Below the pieces are notes generated by a model, which saw only the letters and a program-made list of their open reading frames with translations, did not search any database and was not told where the DNA came from. A stretch of 64,000 bases of DNA from Methanothermobacter sp. K4 (GTDB lineage Archaea; Methanobacteriota; Methanobacteria; Methanobacteriales; Methanothermobacteraceae): the NCBI RefSeq assembly GCF_022014235.1, contig NZ_JAKLTD010000003.1, positions 20,685 through 84,684 on the forward strand, given 5' to 3'. This document shows, in pieces, positions 1 to 8,889 of this stretch. How positions within the stretch are numbered: position 1 is the stretch's first letter; every line of letters starts with the position of its first letter. Position numbers and translations under genes: made by a program.

Positions 1-321
1 ATTATCATCAACCATCCACTGACGGGTGTTGTGGGTGCCAGTCTCGAGGAGCAGAGGGAGATGTCAAGGCGGGCTTACCTTGAGCACTGCCTTGTGGCCT
101 GCATGCCACTCCATGATGGGCTTGACTTTGAACGCATAGCCGAATCTGTGAGGTATGTTGGTGTAGAAAGGTGCATAATGGCGACTGACTTCGGACAGGG
201 CCACAATCCATCCCCCATTGCCGGGATGAAGCAGTTCATATACCTCATGGGGGAGCATGGATTCTCCCACTCGGATATAATGAGGATGTGCCGGGATAAC
301 CCCCTTGAACTGATATCCTGA
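1..321 (+). CDS. Metal-dependent hydrolase-like protein, DUF6282-type (5' truncated)
   Basis: The reading frame is open from the first base of the window, so only the C-terminal 106 residues are visible. The stop is the TGA at 319-321. The segment contains NHP, the stretch MATDFGQGHNPSP and a C-terminal CRDNPLELI. These resemble the end of a TIM-barrel amidohydrolase, where a late Asp binds metal and a last helix carries an N-P-x-x-L signature. I recognise this as probably the DUF6282 amidohydrolase-like group, but metal ligands upstream of the window cannot be checked. Substrate unknown. Confidence 0.5.
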   Translation: MIINHPLTGVVGASLEEQREMSRRAYLEHCLVACMPLHDGLDFERIAESVRYVGVERCIMATDFGQGHNPSPIAGMKQFIYLMGEHGFSHSDIMRMCRDNPLELIS

Positions 322-366
322 CGTTTCTAAGAAAATCAGATTGATATTAACGTTATCTTCTGCTAT

Positions 367-378
367 CAAAAATTATAT
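367..378 (+). promoter_or_regulatory. TATA box for the small gene at 430
   Basis: An AAAATTATATAT element lies just upstream of an in-frame ATG at 379. Transcription would start about 25 nt downstream, near 403, so the ATG at 379 cannot be the translation start and the real start must be later. Confidence 0.5.
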
Positions 379-429
379 ATGAGAAATTGGATTAAGGGTG
401 AAATCAACCTTTATAACTGTGCGAGTGAT

Positions 430-759
430 ATGATGTCCGATAAAAAGATTGAGAATGAGCTTAAAAAGAGAATAAATCAATTTAAAAAGCTTTTGAAGAA
501 TGATGATGAACGTGAAAACTTCTATAACAATATATGTGGTTCCGAAATCCTGGTGAGGATTGAGATATTTCTTCCGTCAGGCAACCCTGAAAGATACTAT
601 GACGGGCTTTTCCTTTACCTCAATGATGAGGGGAGAATAGTGAATGCGGAGTACTACTACAATGAGGGCGGTGAGGGTGCCATCACGCAGCTCGACGATA
701 AATCCCTTGAGGTTGTAAGGGAACTCTTTGAGGATGAACTATCACTTGAGATCGAATGA
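430..759 (+). CDS. Conserved hypothetical protein, about 109 aa
   Basis: I do not recognise a family. The ATG pair at 430/433 is preferred over the ATG at 379 because the latter overlaps the TATA box at 367-378; a weak GAGTGAT site sits just before 430. The protein begins with a lysine- and glutamate-rich helix (about residues 3-35), followed by an alternating region containing RIEIFLPSG and YYDGLFLYLNDEG, and ends in an acidic helix. It has no signal peptide or membrane segment, so it is probably cytosolic. It appears to be transcribed alone, between two genes with their own promoters. Confidence 0.6.
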   Translation: MMSDKKIENELKKRINQFKKLLKNDDERENFYNNICGSEILVRIEIFLPSGNPERYYDGLFLYLNDEGRIVNAEYYYNEGGEGAITQLDDKSLEVVRELFEDELSLEIE

Positions 760-804
760 TGCGGGGATTTTTTTGGGGACTTCCCCGGCCTTAAGAAACT
801 TTAA

Positions 805-819
805 CTTTATTTATAATAA
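805..819 (+). promoter_or_regulatory. TATA box for the NYN-domain gene
   Basis: CTTTATTTATAATAA lies about 50 nt upstream of the ATG at 868, placing a transcript start near 840. A good Shine-Dalgarno site, GTGGAGGA at 851-858, follows. Confidence 0.5.
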
Positions 820-867
820 CTTCAATAATTATTATGATTAAATTTTTTTAGTGGAGGATTCAATACC

Positions 868-1389
868 ATGCGAAGTTTTGAAAAACTGACTTCCCTTAAG
901 GAATACATTCCCATCAAGAAAAAGGAGGGCGGTGAAAAGAACATTGGCCTTCTTGTGGATGGGCCGAACATGCTCAGAAAGGAATTCAGCCTGAACCTGG
1001 ACCTTGTAAGGAAGATAATGTCTGAATACGGGAATATGCGTGTTGGGAAGGTTCTTCTGAATCAGTACGCCTCTGATAAACTGATAGAGGCTATTGTGAA
1101 CCAGGGCTTTACACCAATTGTCGTGGCTGGAGATACAGATGTCTACATGGCTGTTGAGGCCATGGAACTGATATACAACCCTAATATTGATATAATAGCC
1201 CTTATGACACGCGACGCTGATTTTCTACCCATAATAAACAAGGCAAAGGAAAATGGTAAGGATACAATTGTGATAGGTGCCGAGCCAGGTTTCAGTGCTG
1301 CACTCCAGAATTCTGCGGACCATGCCATAATCCTGAAACCAGAGAATGGCAGGCCAAGGAAGGGAAGGATCGCTGAGGAAACTGATTGA
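868..1389 (+). CDS. NYN-domain (LabA/DUF88-like) protein, TIGR00288-type
   Basis: A 173-residue PIN-like NYN-domain protein, a fold of metal-dependent RNA nucleases. Visible motifs are GLLVDGPNM near residue 27, whose Asp would be the first metal ligand, [10 protein letters not shown] in the middle, and [12 protein letters not shown] near residue 112, carrying the paired acidic residues. The length fits the archaeal TIGR00288-like family. It starts at ATG 868 after GTGGAGGA, and the next gene follows directly, so the two are probably co-transcribed. RNA cleavage is inferred from family membership; no substrate is suggested by the sequence. Confidence 0.8.
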   Translation: MRSFEKLTSLKEYIPIKKKEGGEKNIGLLVDGPNMLRKEFSLNLDLVRKIMSEYGNMRVGKVLLNQYASDKLIEAIVNQGFTPIVVAGDTDVYMAVEAMELIYNPNIDIIALMTRDADFLPIINKAKENGKDTIVIGAEPGFSAALQNSADHAIILKPENGRPRKGRIAEETD

Positions 1390-1401
1390 ATGGGTGATGT
1401 G

Positions 1402-2538
1402 ATGTTTCATGATCACCTGAATGAGGTTAAGCGCAGGGAACACGCCCTTCAGATAATCGGGGAGCGTATTGCCACTGAGGGTCGTGAGGGAATATATGAC
1501 CTCACGGGTCTTTCAGGGGGTTTCCCCCTTGGAAGGGAGGATATTGGCCTCCTTGAGACGTACGTGGGGCCGGCTGTCTTTGAGGAGAGACTTCAGATAG
1601 CTGGCAGAGAGCACATGGGTGGTGAGATGATTGCCGCCTTTAACAGGACAAGCAGCGCAATACTTGCATCCATCCTGGAACTTGCAGAGCAGGGTTCACT
1701 GGTTGTGCACTACCTCCCGGAGCTCCCATCCCATCCCTCCATCCCGGCAAGCACCCAACTGGCAGCAGCCAGGTACCATGAGACAGATGACTTCACCGAG
1801 GATATACCCGAAGACACCTCCCTGGTGGTTGTGACAGGTTCGACAATGGACCACCGGGTGGTGGATGAATCGGAGCTCCAGCATGTAATTGAAAGGGCCC
1901 ACTCGGCTGGGGTCCCGGTACTTGTGGATGACGCATCAGGTGCAAGGCTGAGGACGGTTCTATTTAACCAGAAGAGGGCATGTGACATGGGAGCGGACCT
2001 TGCAGTTACAAGCACAGATAAACTGATGCACGGGCCAAGAGGGGGACTTCTAGCAGGAAGATCCGACCTTATTGAGCGGATTAAATCAAGGGCCTACCGG
2101 TTCGGACTTGAGGCCCAGCCCCCACTTATCGCTGCAATGGTGAGGGCACTGGAGAGCTTTGACCCATCTGAAATTCTCAACACCCTTGAGCGGAAGGGGT
2201 ACCTTCTTGAGGCTCTGAGGGACCTTAAGGTGGAGGAGACACCCACGGGGATAATGATAAAACCGGATTCGCTGGAGAAACTCTATGATTCCACATACAC
2301 AGGTGATGAGATCGGTGTGGCCCTTTCAATGCTGCTCCTATCTGACCATGGAATAATAACCATACCCGCCGTGGGGATGCCCGGGGCATCAAAGACACTG
2401 AGGTTTGACCTGGCATCAAGGGACGCGGAGAGGCTTGAGCCTGAACTTCTGGGGGAGGCAATTGAGGACGCAGTGGATAAACTTTCAGGCATCATCAGGG
2501 ACAGGGCGCTGATGGAGAAACTTATCTTCGGGTCATGA
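1402..2538 (+). CDS. SelA-like pyridoxal-phosphate enzyme, MJ0158/TIGR03576 family
   Basis: A fold type I PLP enzyme related to bacterial selenocysteine synthase SelA. An in-frame ATG exists at 1390, immediately after the previous stop, but GGTGAT at 1393-1398 is correctly spaced for the ATG at 1402, giving 378 aa. Visible features are a glycine-rich segment early on, VLVDDASGARLR (the cofactor Asp region) and AVTSTDKLMHGPRGG, where the Lys is the expected PLP lysine. Archaeal members of this family have not, to my knowledge, been shown to make selenocysteinyl-tRNA, so the substrate is unassigned. Overlapping context suggests transcription with the NYN gene. Confidence 0.8.
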   Translation: MFHDHLNEVKRREHALQIIGERIATEGREGIYDLTGLSGGFPLGREDIGLLETYVGPAVFEERLQIAGREHMGGEMIAAFNRTSSAILASILELAEQGSLVVHYLPELPSHPSIPASTQLAAARYHETDDFTEDIPEDTSLVVVTGSTMDHRVVDESELQHVIERAHSAGVPVLVDDASGARLRTVLFNQKRACDMGADLAVTSTDKLMHGPRGGLLAGRSDLIERIKSRAYRFGLEAQPPLIAAMVRALESFDPSEILNTLERKGYLLEALRDLKVEETPTGIMIKPDSLEKLYDSTYTGDEIGVALSMLLLSDHGIITIPAVGMPGASKTLRFDLASRDAERLEPELLGEAIEDAVDKLSGIIRDRALMEKLIFGS

Positions 2539-2540
2539 GG

Positions 2541-2549
2541 TTTTTTTTG
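2541..2549 (+). terminator. T-run terminator after the PLP enzyme gene
   Basis: A run of eight T residues starts 4 nt after the stop at 2538. T-rich signals without a strong hairpin are typical archaeal terminators. A further AT-rich stretch at 2585-2605 could hold the promoter for rtcA. Confidence 0.4.
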
Positions 2550-2684
2550 ACTTCATGCGCTGAATGATTTCTGAATTCCTGGAATAATTTTTTATTAAAA
2601 ATGACATTCTTACATTTTCGCACAAGAAAAAAAACTGAAACGGGCATATCTGAACGATTCTGAGTTTATCATGGAGGTGTCAGG

Positions 2685-3698
2685 CTGATAGTTATTGATG
2701 GATCAGAGGGTGAGGGTGGGGGTGCCGTTGTAAGGGTTTCCATGGCCCTTGCAGCCCTGGAATCGCGCAGGATAAGGATATACAATATCAGGGCTCGCAG
2801 GCCCAGGAAGGGACTGTCACATCAGCACCTCACTGCTGTGAGGGCAATTGCAGAGATAAGCAATGGTAGACTCAGTGGTGATGAACTCGGGTCAATGGAG
2901 CTTGAATTTTCACCAGGACGTGTTGGTGGCGGGAAATTTGAATTTGACATAAAAACCGCTGGGAGCACAGGGCTTGTCCTCCAGGCCATAATGATAGCCT
3001 CCATAGCCTCCAGGGGTGAACTGGATGTAACCGTCAGGGGCGGCACCGATGTCCTCTGGGCCCCCACAGCCGACTACCTCAGGGAGGTGACGCTCCCGGT
3101 ACTCGAAATGATGGGTTACACTGCAAAACTTGAGTTAATTGAGAGGGGCTACTATCCCGAAGGTGGGGGTGTGGTTCATGCAACCATGGAACCATCCACC
3201 CTCAAGCCCCTTGTACTTGAAAGTGCTGAAATTCACCGTATAAGGGGTGTTTCCCACTCCAGGAACCTTCCGATACATGTTGCTGAGAGGCAGGCGGAAT
3301 CAGCCAGGCGGATACTTGATAGAACAGGTCTTGATGTTGATATACGTGTTGAGGACGCCTCTGGTTCAGTGGGGAGGGGCTCGGGCATAACACTCTGGGC
3401 TGAGGGTAACACGAGGCTCGGTGCCACTGCACTGGGAAAACCAGGAAAGAGGGCAGAACTGGTTGGGGCAGAGGCTGCAGAGGAACTTCTGGGTTTCATA
3501 GAGTCTGGTAGACCCCTTGACAGGTACATGGGCGATCAGATCATCCCCTACATGGCAATCGCAGGAAATTCAAAGGTGGCCACCTGTGAACTCACACTGC
3601 ACGCGGAGACCAATATGATGCTTGCAGAAAAGATAACCGGAAGGAAATTCAGGGTTGATGGTGAACGCGGGGGGCCAGCCATAATCGAGGCCCTCTGA
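2685..3698 (+). CDS. rtcA: RNA 3'-terminal phosphate cyclase
   Basis: RtcA converts RNA 3'-phosphates to 2',3'-cyclic phosphates using ATP through a covalent AMP-His intermediate. The N-terminal family motif DGSEGEGGG is encoded upstream of the first in-frame ATG (2742), so the gene must start earlier. The only plausible start between the in-frame stop at 2661 and that motif is CTG at 2685, 4 nt after a strong GGAGGTGT site. This gives 337 aa, the usual family length. Later motifs are RPRKGLSHQH and, near the C-terminus, HAETNM, whose His is the expected adenylation residue. It converges with birA. Confidence 0.9.
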   Translation: MIVIDGSEGEGGGAVVRVSMALAALESRRIRIYNIRARRPRKGLSHQHLTAVRAIAEISNGRLSGDELGSMELEFSPGRVGGGKFEFDIKTAGSTGLVLQAIMIASIASRGELDVTVRGGTDVLWAPTADYLREVTLPVLEMMGYTAKLELIERGYYPEGGGVVHATMEPSTLKPLVLESAEIHRIRGVSHSRNLPIHVAERQAESARRILDRTGLDVDIRVEDASGSVGRGSGITLWAEGNTRLGATALGKPGKRAELVGAEAAEELLGFIESGRPLDRYMGDQIIPYMAIAGNSKVATCELTLHAETNMMLAEKITGRKFRVDGERGGPAIIEAL

Positions 3699-3723
3699 TG
3701 GGTATTCAAAAAATCAGTTTAAA

Positions 3724-3744
3724 GGTGGCACCTGGAGGGCCACC
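3724..3744. terminator. Hairpin between convergent rtcA and birA
   Basis: GGTGGC at 3724-3729 pairs with GCCACC at 3739-3744 around a 9-nt loop. On the minus strand the hairpin is followed by a T-rich run (ATTTTTTG), so it best fits termination of the birA transcript. Confidence 0.45.
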
Positions 3745-3748
3745 ACTG

Positions 3749-4534
3749 TCAGAGGTGTATGCACTCACCGGATATTATTTTGCGGAGCGTTCCATCGTCC
3801 AGTTCCAGTATGAGGGCACCCTCGCTGTTGATGCCGATGGCCTCACCATGGACGATTTCACCAAGCTGTTTCCTTATTTCAACACGTCTGCCGATTGTCT
3901 TTGACATCTTCCTCCATTCTCTTAGAATTTCATCCATTCTGCCCTCCTTGAAGGAATCATAGACCTCCTCAAAGTTTTTAAGGAACCTTGATATCAGTTC
4001 ACTGGATTTTATGTCCCTCTGGAGTTCATTCTTAATGGAGGTTGCCCCTTCCCTGAGGTCCTCCGGGAAGTGGCTGATGTCCACGTTGGTATCGATTCCC
4101 ACACCGACAACCACGTATTCAAGGGTGTTGAACCTTGCATGGGCCTCTGTGAGTATTCCACATACCTTCTTATCTCCAATGAGTATATCATTGGGCCACT
4201 TTATTCCCACGTCCAGACCACATTCCTCCTTCAGTGTCCTGGCAACTGCAACACCGGTTACCAGTGTTAGGAGGGGGGCCGTTGATGGGTGAACCTCTGG
4301 TCTGAGTATGATGGACATCCATATCCCGCCCTGGGGTGATATCCAGGGTTTACCCCGCCTACCCCTTCCACGGGACTGGGTCCTTGCAATTACAACTGTA
4401 CCCTCTGGGGCTCCATCCTCTGCCATCCGCTTGGCCACGTTGTTGGTGGAGTCCACCTCATCGAAGCATTTTACTTCATGCCCAATGTACCTGGTTTTTA
4501 CCTCAACATCACATGGATCATAGTAATCTTCCAT
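3749..4534 (-). CDS. birA: Biotin--protein ligase (BirA), catalytic form without HTH
   Basis: This enzyme activates biotin to biotinyl-AMP and transfers it to a lysine of a carboxylase carrier domain. Visible motifs are FDEVDSTN near residue 24, SRGRGRRGKPW near residue 54 (the biotinyl-AMP loop, GRGRRG), and KWPNDIL with the catalytic Lys near residue 113, then the short C-terminal beta domain. At 261 aa it lacks the N-terminal helix-turn-helix of bacterial BirA repressors, so it should be enzyme only. It starts 4 nt after the end of pycA, and the two are clearly one operon; PycA's partner subunit is the probable substrate. Confidence 0.93.
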   Translation of the reverse strand: MEDYYDPCDVEVKTRYIGHEVKCFDEVDSTNNVAKRMAEDGAPEGTVVIARTQSRGRGRRGKPWISPQGGIWMSIILRPEVHPSTAPLLTLVTGVAVARTLKEECGLDVGIKWPNDILIGDKKVCGILTEAHARFNTLEYVVVGVGIDTNVDISHFPEDLREGATSIKNELQRDIKSSELISRFLKNFEEVYDSFKEGRMDEILREWRKMSKTIGRRVEIRKQLGEIVHGEAIGINSEGALILELDDGTLRKIISGECIHL

Positions 4535-4538
4535 ACCA

Positions 4539-6014
4539 TCACCCCCTTCTTGAGTGCATGTATGCCCCTATGGCTGCAGATATTGCTGCAACCTTCTTTG
4601 ATGGGAGAAATGTTGAGTGGAGGCGTTCAACCATCTCCTGGTCCTCTTTGACAATCTTCTGCATCTCGGCGTCTATACCCCTCCTGTATTCATCCACGAA
4701 GTGCGTGTGAAGTTCCCCCCTCTGGAATGCCTCATTTTTCATTATTGCCTTGTGGAATGGGATGGTGGTTCTGACGCCCAGTATGATGTACTCACTGAGG
4801 GCACGCCGCATCCTGTTTATTGCCTCCTGACGGTCCATTCCCCATACTATGAGTTTGGATATCATGGAGTCGTAGAATGGTGGTATCTCATAGTTCATGT
4901 AAACCCCACTGTCAACCCTGACCCCTATTCCACCGGGGGACCTGTAACCTGTGATCTTACCGGGGTTCGGGGCGAAATCTGATAGGGGGTCCTCTGCGTT
5001 GATCCTGCACTCAATTGCATGGCCCCTTATTGTTATGTCCTCCTGTCTGCATGAGAGTTCCTCCCCTGAGGCGACCCTTATCTGTTCCTTGACAAGGTCC
5101 ACGCCGGTGATCACCTCGGTTATTGGGTGCTCAACCTGTATCCTGGTGTTCATCTCAAGGAAGTAGAAGTCCCCGTTTGAATACAGGAACTCAACTGTAC
5201 CTGCATTCTCATAACCTATATATTCGGCGGCCTTAACTGCGGCTGAACCCATTCTTTCCCTCAGTTCAGGGGTCATGATGGGTGATGGCGCCTCCTCCAC
5301 CAGTTTCTGATGCCGCCTCTGTATTGAACACTCCCTGTCTGCAAGGTGGATGACGTTTCCATGTTCATCGGCCATGACCTGAAATTCAATGTGGCGGGGT
5401 TTTTCAAGGTACTTCTCTATATACACGGTTGGATCGCCGAATGCTGATGCCGCAACAGACTGGGTGGATTCCATGGCCCTGATGAGTTCGTCCTCCTCGT
5501 AGACGGTTCTCATGCCTATTCCACCGCCACCAGCCGATGCCTTTATGATGACCGGGTAGCCTATTGAATCAGCTATCTCAGCGGCTTCGTCCGGGTCACT
5601 CACGCCCTTATCGGTTCCAGGGATGACAGGGACCCCCGCCTTCTTCATGAGCTTCTTTGATGTTATCTTATCACCCATGGCCTCTATGACGGAACTTTTG
5701 GGACCTATCAGTTTGATCCCGTGTTTCTCACACTCCTCCCCAAGGCCAGGGTTCTCTGCCAGGAAACCGTAACCTGGATGGATGGCCTCTGCACCGCTTT
5801 CCTCGGCCACATCAATTATCCTGTCTATTCTCAGGTAGCTCTGGGATGGGGATGGTTTACCTATTTCGTATGCCTCATCGGCGTACCTTGTAAAGAGCGC
5901 ATTCTTATCTGCTTCGGAGTAAACAGCCACGCTTTTTATCCCGAGCTCCCTGCATGCGCGCATAACTCTTATTGCTATTTCACCACGGTTTGCAACGAGG
6001 ATTTTGCTGAACAT
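4539..6014 (-). CDS. pycA: Pyruvate carboxylase subunit A (biotin carboxylase)
   Basis: A 491-aa biotin carboxylase with ATP-grasp fold, which carboxylates biotin with bicarbonate and ATP. Visible motifs include [13 protein letters not shown] at the N-terminus, [12 protein letters not shown] (the ATP glycine loop), [25 protein letters not shown], and [14 protein letters not shown] with the catalytic Arg. In Methanothermobacter this subunit works with a separately encoded biotinylated PycB to make oxaloacetate for biosynthesis; pycB is not in this window. The sequence alone would also fit acetyl-CoA carboxylase, but the pairing with birA and the host physiology favour pyruvate carboxylase. Confidence 0.92.
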   Translation of the reverse strand: MFSKILVANRGEIAIRVMRACRELGIKSVAVYSEADKNALFTRYADEAYEIGKPSPSQSYLRIDRIIDVAEESGAEAIHPGYGFLAENPGLGEECEKHGIKLIGPKSSVIEAMGDKITSKKLMKKAGVPVIPGTDKGVSDPDEAAEIADSIGYPVIIKASAGGGGIGMRTVYEEDELIRAMESTQSVAASAFGDPTVYIEKYLEKPRHIEFQVMADEHGNVIHLADRECSIQRRHQKLVEEAPSPIMTPELRERMGSAAVKAAEYIGYENAGTVEFLYSNGDFYFLEMNTRIQVEHPITEVITGVDLVKEQIRVASGEELSCRQEDITIRGHAIECRINAEDPLSDFAPNPGKITGYRSPGGIGVRVDSGVYMNYEIPPFYDSMISKLIVWGMDRQEAINRMRRALSEYIILGVRTTIPFHKAIMKNEAFQRGELHTHFVDEYRRGIDAEMQKIVKEDQEMVERLHSTFLPSKKVAAISAAIGAYMHSRRG

Positions 6015-6019
6015 CTGAC

Positions 6020-6060
6020 TGCACCCTGAAATTTATAACACATATATATTATATTGAGAT
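6020..6060. promoter_or_regulatory. Divergent promoter region between pycA and METTL5-like gene
   Basis: The 83-nt gap holds an AT-rich core with TATAATATATATG on the minus strand (for pycA) and ATATATATTATATTG on the plus strand (for the methyltransferase). The TATA-like elements overlap, so the two promoters could compete. Confidence 0.5.
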
Positions 6061-6097
6061 AACTCTTTTTAAGTCTACCACCTTCAGTTATGGTAAC

Positions 6098-6730
6098 ATG
6101 AGGAGAAAGAGACACCTTGAGATGCTTCTTGAGCGCATCCCTCCCCACCCCCACCCTGACCCGGGTCTTGAACAGTACCTCACCCCGGCCCCTGTTGCCG
6201 CGGAGGTCCTCTGGGCAGCCAGGGCCATGGGGGATATTGAGGGAAGAACCGTCGCGGACCTTGGATGCGGTACGGGCACTCTGGGTATTGGGGCGGCAAT
6301 CCTTGGCGCAGAGATGGTTTACTGTGTGGATGTGGATAGAGAGGCACTTGAGGTTGCAGAGGGTGTGGCAGGGGATCTGGGTCTGGGAAACATCCAGTTC
6401 ATTGAGGCCGATATCCGCGATCATGAGGATGTGCTTGGGATCACAGGGAGGGTTGATACTGTAATCCAGAATCCCCCCTTTGGTTCACAGGAAAGGGCTG
6501 AGAGGGGTGCCGACAGGGTTTTCATGGAGGCGGCATCAGCCATGGGGAGGGTTGTGTACTCATTCCACATGGCGGGTTCTGAGGACTTTGTGAGGCGCTA
6601 CTATGAGGGACTGGGGGGGAGGGTGACCCACAGACTCCCTGTTGAATTCCCGATACGCCGCACCTACAGTTTCCACAGAATGGAGGTCTCCAATGTGGAT
6701 GTTGTGATACTGAGGGTTGTTTTTGGGTGA
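6098..6730 (+). CDS. METTL5-like RNA/DNA N6-methyltransferase
   Basis: A 210-aa class I SAM-dependent methyltransferase. The SAM-binding motif [15 protein letters not shown] is near residue 48 and the catalytic motif NPPFGSQ near residue 124; NPPF marks enzymes that methylate an exocyclic amino group. An N-terminal LEQYLTPA segment is typical of archaeal METTL5 homologues, whose eukaryotic relatives modify small-subunit rRNA adenine. That rRNA is the substrate here is inference. No clear Shine-Dalgarno site precedes the ATG. It is transcribed divergently from pycA. Confidence 0.8.
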   Translation: MRRKRHLEMLLERIPPHPHPDPGLEQYLTPAPVAAEVLWAARAMGDIEGRTVADLGCGTGTLGIGAAILGAEMVYCVDVDREALEVAEGVAGDLGLGNIQFIEADIRDHEDVLGITGRVDTVIQNPPFGSQERAERGADRVFMEAASAMGRVVYSFHMAGSEDFVRRYYEGLGGRVTHRLPVEFPIRRTYSFHRMEVSNVDVVILRVVFG

Positions 6731-6750
6731 TCTGTCAGTTCATATGTTTG

Positions 6751-6850
6751 CTGGTTGATGTTCTGTCTCTGGGGTTTAAGCGCGGGATTGTTTCCATGTG
6801 GCTGCTGGTTGAGGATCTGCCTCTGAAGTTTAAGCATGGGATTATTTCAG
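6751..6850 (+). repeat. Imperfect 54-bp tandem repeat, two copies
   Basis: Copy one (from 6751) and copy two (from 6805) share CTGGTTGA, TCTG(T/C)CTCTG, GTTTAAGC and GGGATT(G/A)TTTC. They sit just downstream of the methyltransferase stop. A short open frame runs through them but has no Shine-Dalgarno site and no family resemblance, so I treat this as non-coding. The remainder of 6731-7033 holds only the promoter elements for the ribosomal cluster. Confidence 0.7.
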
Positions 6851-6998
6851 CGCCACGTGTGGGACCTCCAGCGGAAACTTTAAATATGGTTACTGTACAA
6901 TTTTTAGTACCTATTGCAATCTGCGGTGGATCCGCTCACATTGTATAACGGGATATACGATGTGGTCTGTGGTTTTACTTGCCCAGTCTGCATTGTGG

Positions 6999-7013
6999 AA
7001 ATATTTATAAAAG
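6999..7013 (+). promoter_or_regulatory. TATA box at the head of the ribosomal protein cluster
   Basis: GAAATATTTATAAAAG lies about 25 nt upstream of the ATG at 7034, so transcription would begin at or next to the start codon, which has no Shine-Dalgarno site. This suggests a nearly leaderless transcript. A second TATA-like element, ACTTTAAATATGG at 6877-6889, could give a longer leader. Confidence 0.55.
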
Positions 7014-7033
7014 ATTAGGACAAAGATTAATAA

Positions 7034-7834
7034 ATGAATAGAGTAGATTTGTCCATATTTATCCCGGATTCGCTGACGGCAGAGACAGGGGATCTCAAAA
7101 TAAAGACCTACAAGGTGGGTCTTATTGGAAGAGCTGCAGCGATATTCGGGGTTAACCGCATAGTGATCTATCACGATGATGCAGACGGAGAGGCAGGATT
7201 TATCAGGGATATCCTGAACTACATGGATACCCCCCAGTACCTTCGCAGGAAGGTTTTCCCGATAATGAAGGAGTTGAAACATGTGGGTATACTCCCACCT
7301 CTGAGAACTCCTCATCACCCAACTGGAAAACCCGTGGCTGGAGAATACAGACAGGGATTAACAGTCAAAAGGGTAAAAAAAGGAACTCTTGTGGATATTG
7401 GCGCAGATAAACTTGCACTGTGCAGGGAAAAACTCACTGTAAATAGGGTAATGAGTTTCAGGGTTATCCGGCTGGGTAAGGAAATACTGATAGAGCCAGA
7501 TGAACCAGAGGATAGATACTGGGGATATGAGGTTCTGAGCACCGAACAGGGCCTCTCAAAGAGCCTGAAAACAGTGGATGCCGATGTTGTGGTGGCAACA
7601 TCAAGGTATGCTTCGCCCATTACTTCTATTCTGGATGAAGTAAAGTCAAAGGTGGAGGGCGCCCCCAGGGTGGCCATCCTGTTTGGCGGTCCTTACAAGG
7701 GATTACCAGAGATCGATGCGGATGTGTGGATTAACACCATTCCAGGACAGTGTACAGAAACTGTAAGGACTGAAGAGGCTGTTTTAGCTACTCTCTCAGT
7801 ATTCAACATGCTAACTCAGATTGATGAAAAATGA
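7034..7834 (+). CDS. SPOUT-fold RNA methyltransferase with OB-type insert (MTH1 family)
   Basis: A 266-aa member of the family typified by M. thermautotrophicus MTH1, an alpha/beta-knot SPOUT methyltransferase whose structure is known. Eukaryotic relatives are SPOUT1/C9orf114. The N-terminal strand LSIFIPDSL, an inserted OB-like domain (about residues 95-170, with KKGTLVDIGADKLAL) and the C-terminal knot with FGGPYKGLPE and NTIPGQCTETVRTEE are visible. The knot binds SAM and acts as a dimer. The family is associated with uridine N3 methylation of rRNA; applying that here is inference. First gene of the ribosomal cluster. Confidence 0.85.
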   Translation: MNRVDLSIFIPDSLTAETGDLKIKTYKVGLIGRAAAIFGVNRIVIYHDDADGEAGFIRDILNYMDTPQYLRRKVFPIMKELKHVGILPPLRTPHHPTGKPVAGEYRQGLTVKRVKKGTLVDIGADKLALCREKLTVNRVMSFRVIRLGKEILIEPDEPEDRYWGYEVLSTEQGLSKSLKTVDADVVVATSRYASPITSILDEVKSKVEGAPRVAILFGGPYKGLPEIDADVWINTIPGQCTETVRTEEAVLATLSVFNMLTQIDEK

Positions 7835-7863
7835 ATATGAATGATGTAAGGAGGTAAACTTAA

Positions 7864-8877
7864 ATGGCTAGACATCATCAACCAAGAAAAGGATCAGTTG
7901 CATTCAGTCCAAGAAAAAGGGCGGCAAGGGAAACCCCCAGGGTCAAGTCATGGCCCCAGGTGGATGAACCTGGACTGCTTGCCCTGGCAGGCTACAAGGC
8001 AGGGATGACCCACGTAATGATGGTTGATAACCAGAAAAATTCCCCTACAGAGGGGATGGAGGTTTCAACTCCGGTCACAATACTTGAGGTCCCACCCCTA
8101 ACAGTGATGGCCGTTAGGGCCTATGAAAAGACAAGCAGGGGCCTTAAGACCCTCGGAGAGGTCCTGGCCACCGAGACAAAGGAGGACCTCAGAAGGAAGC
8201 TCACCCCACCTGCAGAGGACTATGACCAGGAGGCTGCAATCGAAAGGATAAGGTCAAATGTGGAATACGTTGCAGATGTCAGGGTGATTGTACACACAAA
8301 CCCGAGACTTGCAAGCGTACCCAAAAAGAAGCCAGAGGTCTTTGAGTGCGGTCTCGGAGGCAAGACCCCTGAGGAGAAATTCGAATACGCACTGGGGATC
8401 CTCGGCAAGGATGTGAGGGCATCAGAGATATTCTCCGAGGGCGCCTTCGTTGATGCCATAGCCGTGACTAAGGGTAAGGGATTCCAGGGTCCCGTTAAGA
8501 GATGGGGCATAAGGATACAGTATGGTAAGGCTGCAAGGAGCAGTAAGGGGAGACACATAGGGTCACTGGGTCCATGGACACCATCAAGGACCATGTGGAC
8601 AGTCCCACAGGCAGGGCAGATGGGTTACCACAGGAGGACCGAGTACAACAAGCAGATACTTAAGATCGGTGACGCCAGCGAGGCAGACCAGGTAAACCCC
8701 AGCGGCGGCTTTGTAAGGTATGGTCTTGTAAGGAACGATTATGTAATGGTTAAGGGCTCAGTTCCCGGCCCAACAAAGAGGCTTGTGGTGCTCAGGAAGG
8801 CCATAAGGGCTGCAGGTAAGCAGGAAGAGGCACCCCAGATAAACTACATCAGCACAGCATCAAAACAAGGAGTATAA
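7864..8877 (+). CDS. rpl3: 50S ribosomal protein L3
   Basis: At 337 aa this is the normal length for an archaeal L3. It begins MARHHQPRKGSVAFSPRKR and contains VTKGKGFQGPVKRWG and the conserved loop with GSLGPWTPSRTMW that reaches the peptidyl transferase centre. It follows a full AGGAGGT site at 7848-7854 and leads the L3-L4-L23-L2 order typical of the S10 operon. Confidence 0.97.
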   Translation: MARHHQPRKGSVAFSPRKRAARETPRVKSWPQVDEPGLLALAGYKAGMTHVMMVDNQKNSPTEGMEVSTPVTILEVPPLTVMAVRAYEKTSRGLKTLGEVLATETKEDLRRKLTPPAEDYDQEAAIERIRSNVEYVADVRVIVHTNPRLASVPKKKPEVFECGLGGKTPEEKFEYALGILGKDVRASEIFSEGAFVDAIAVTKGKGFQGPVKRWGIRIQYGKAARSSKGRHIGSLGPWTPSRTMWTVPQAGQMGYHRRTEYNKQILKIGDASEADQVNPSGGFVRYGLVRNDYVMVKGSVPGPTKRLVVLRKAIRAAGKQEEAPQINYISTASKQGV

Positions 8878-8889
8878 GAGTGGTTCAAA

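Noticed and set aside
1402..2538. Calling the PLP enzyme a selenocysteine synthase
   Set aside because: Only fold-level similarity to SelA; archaeal selenocysteine is made through SepSecS, and no Sec-related gene is nearby.
6727..6948. Open frame covering the 54-bp repeat downstream of the METTL5-like gene
   Set aside because: No ribosome site, overlaps a direct repeat and a TATA-like element, and no protein-like conservation pattern.
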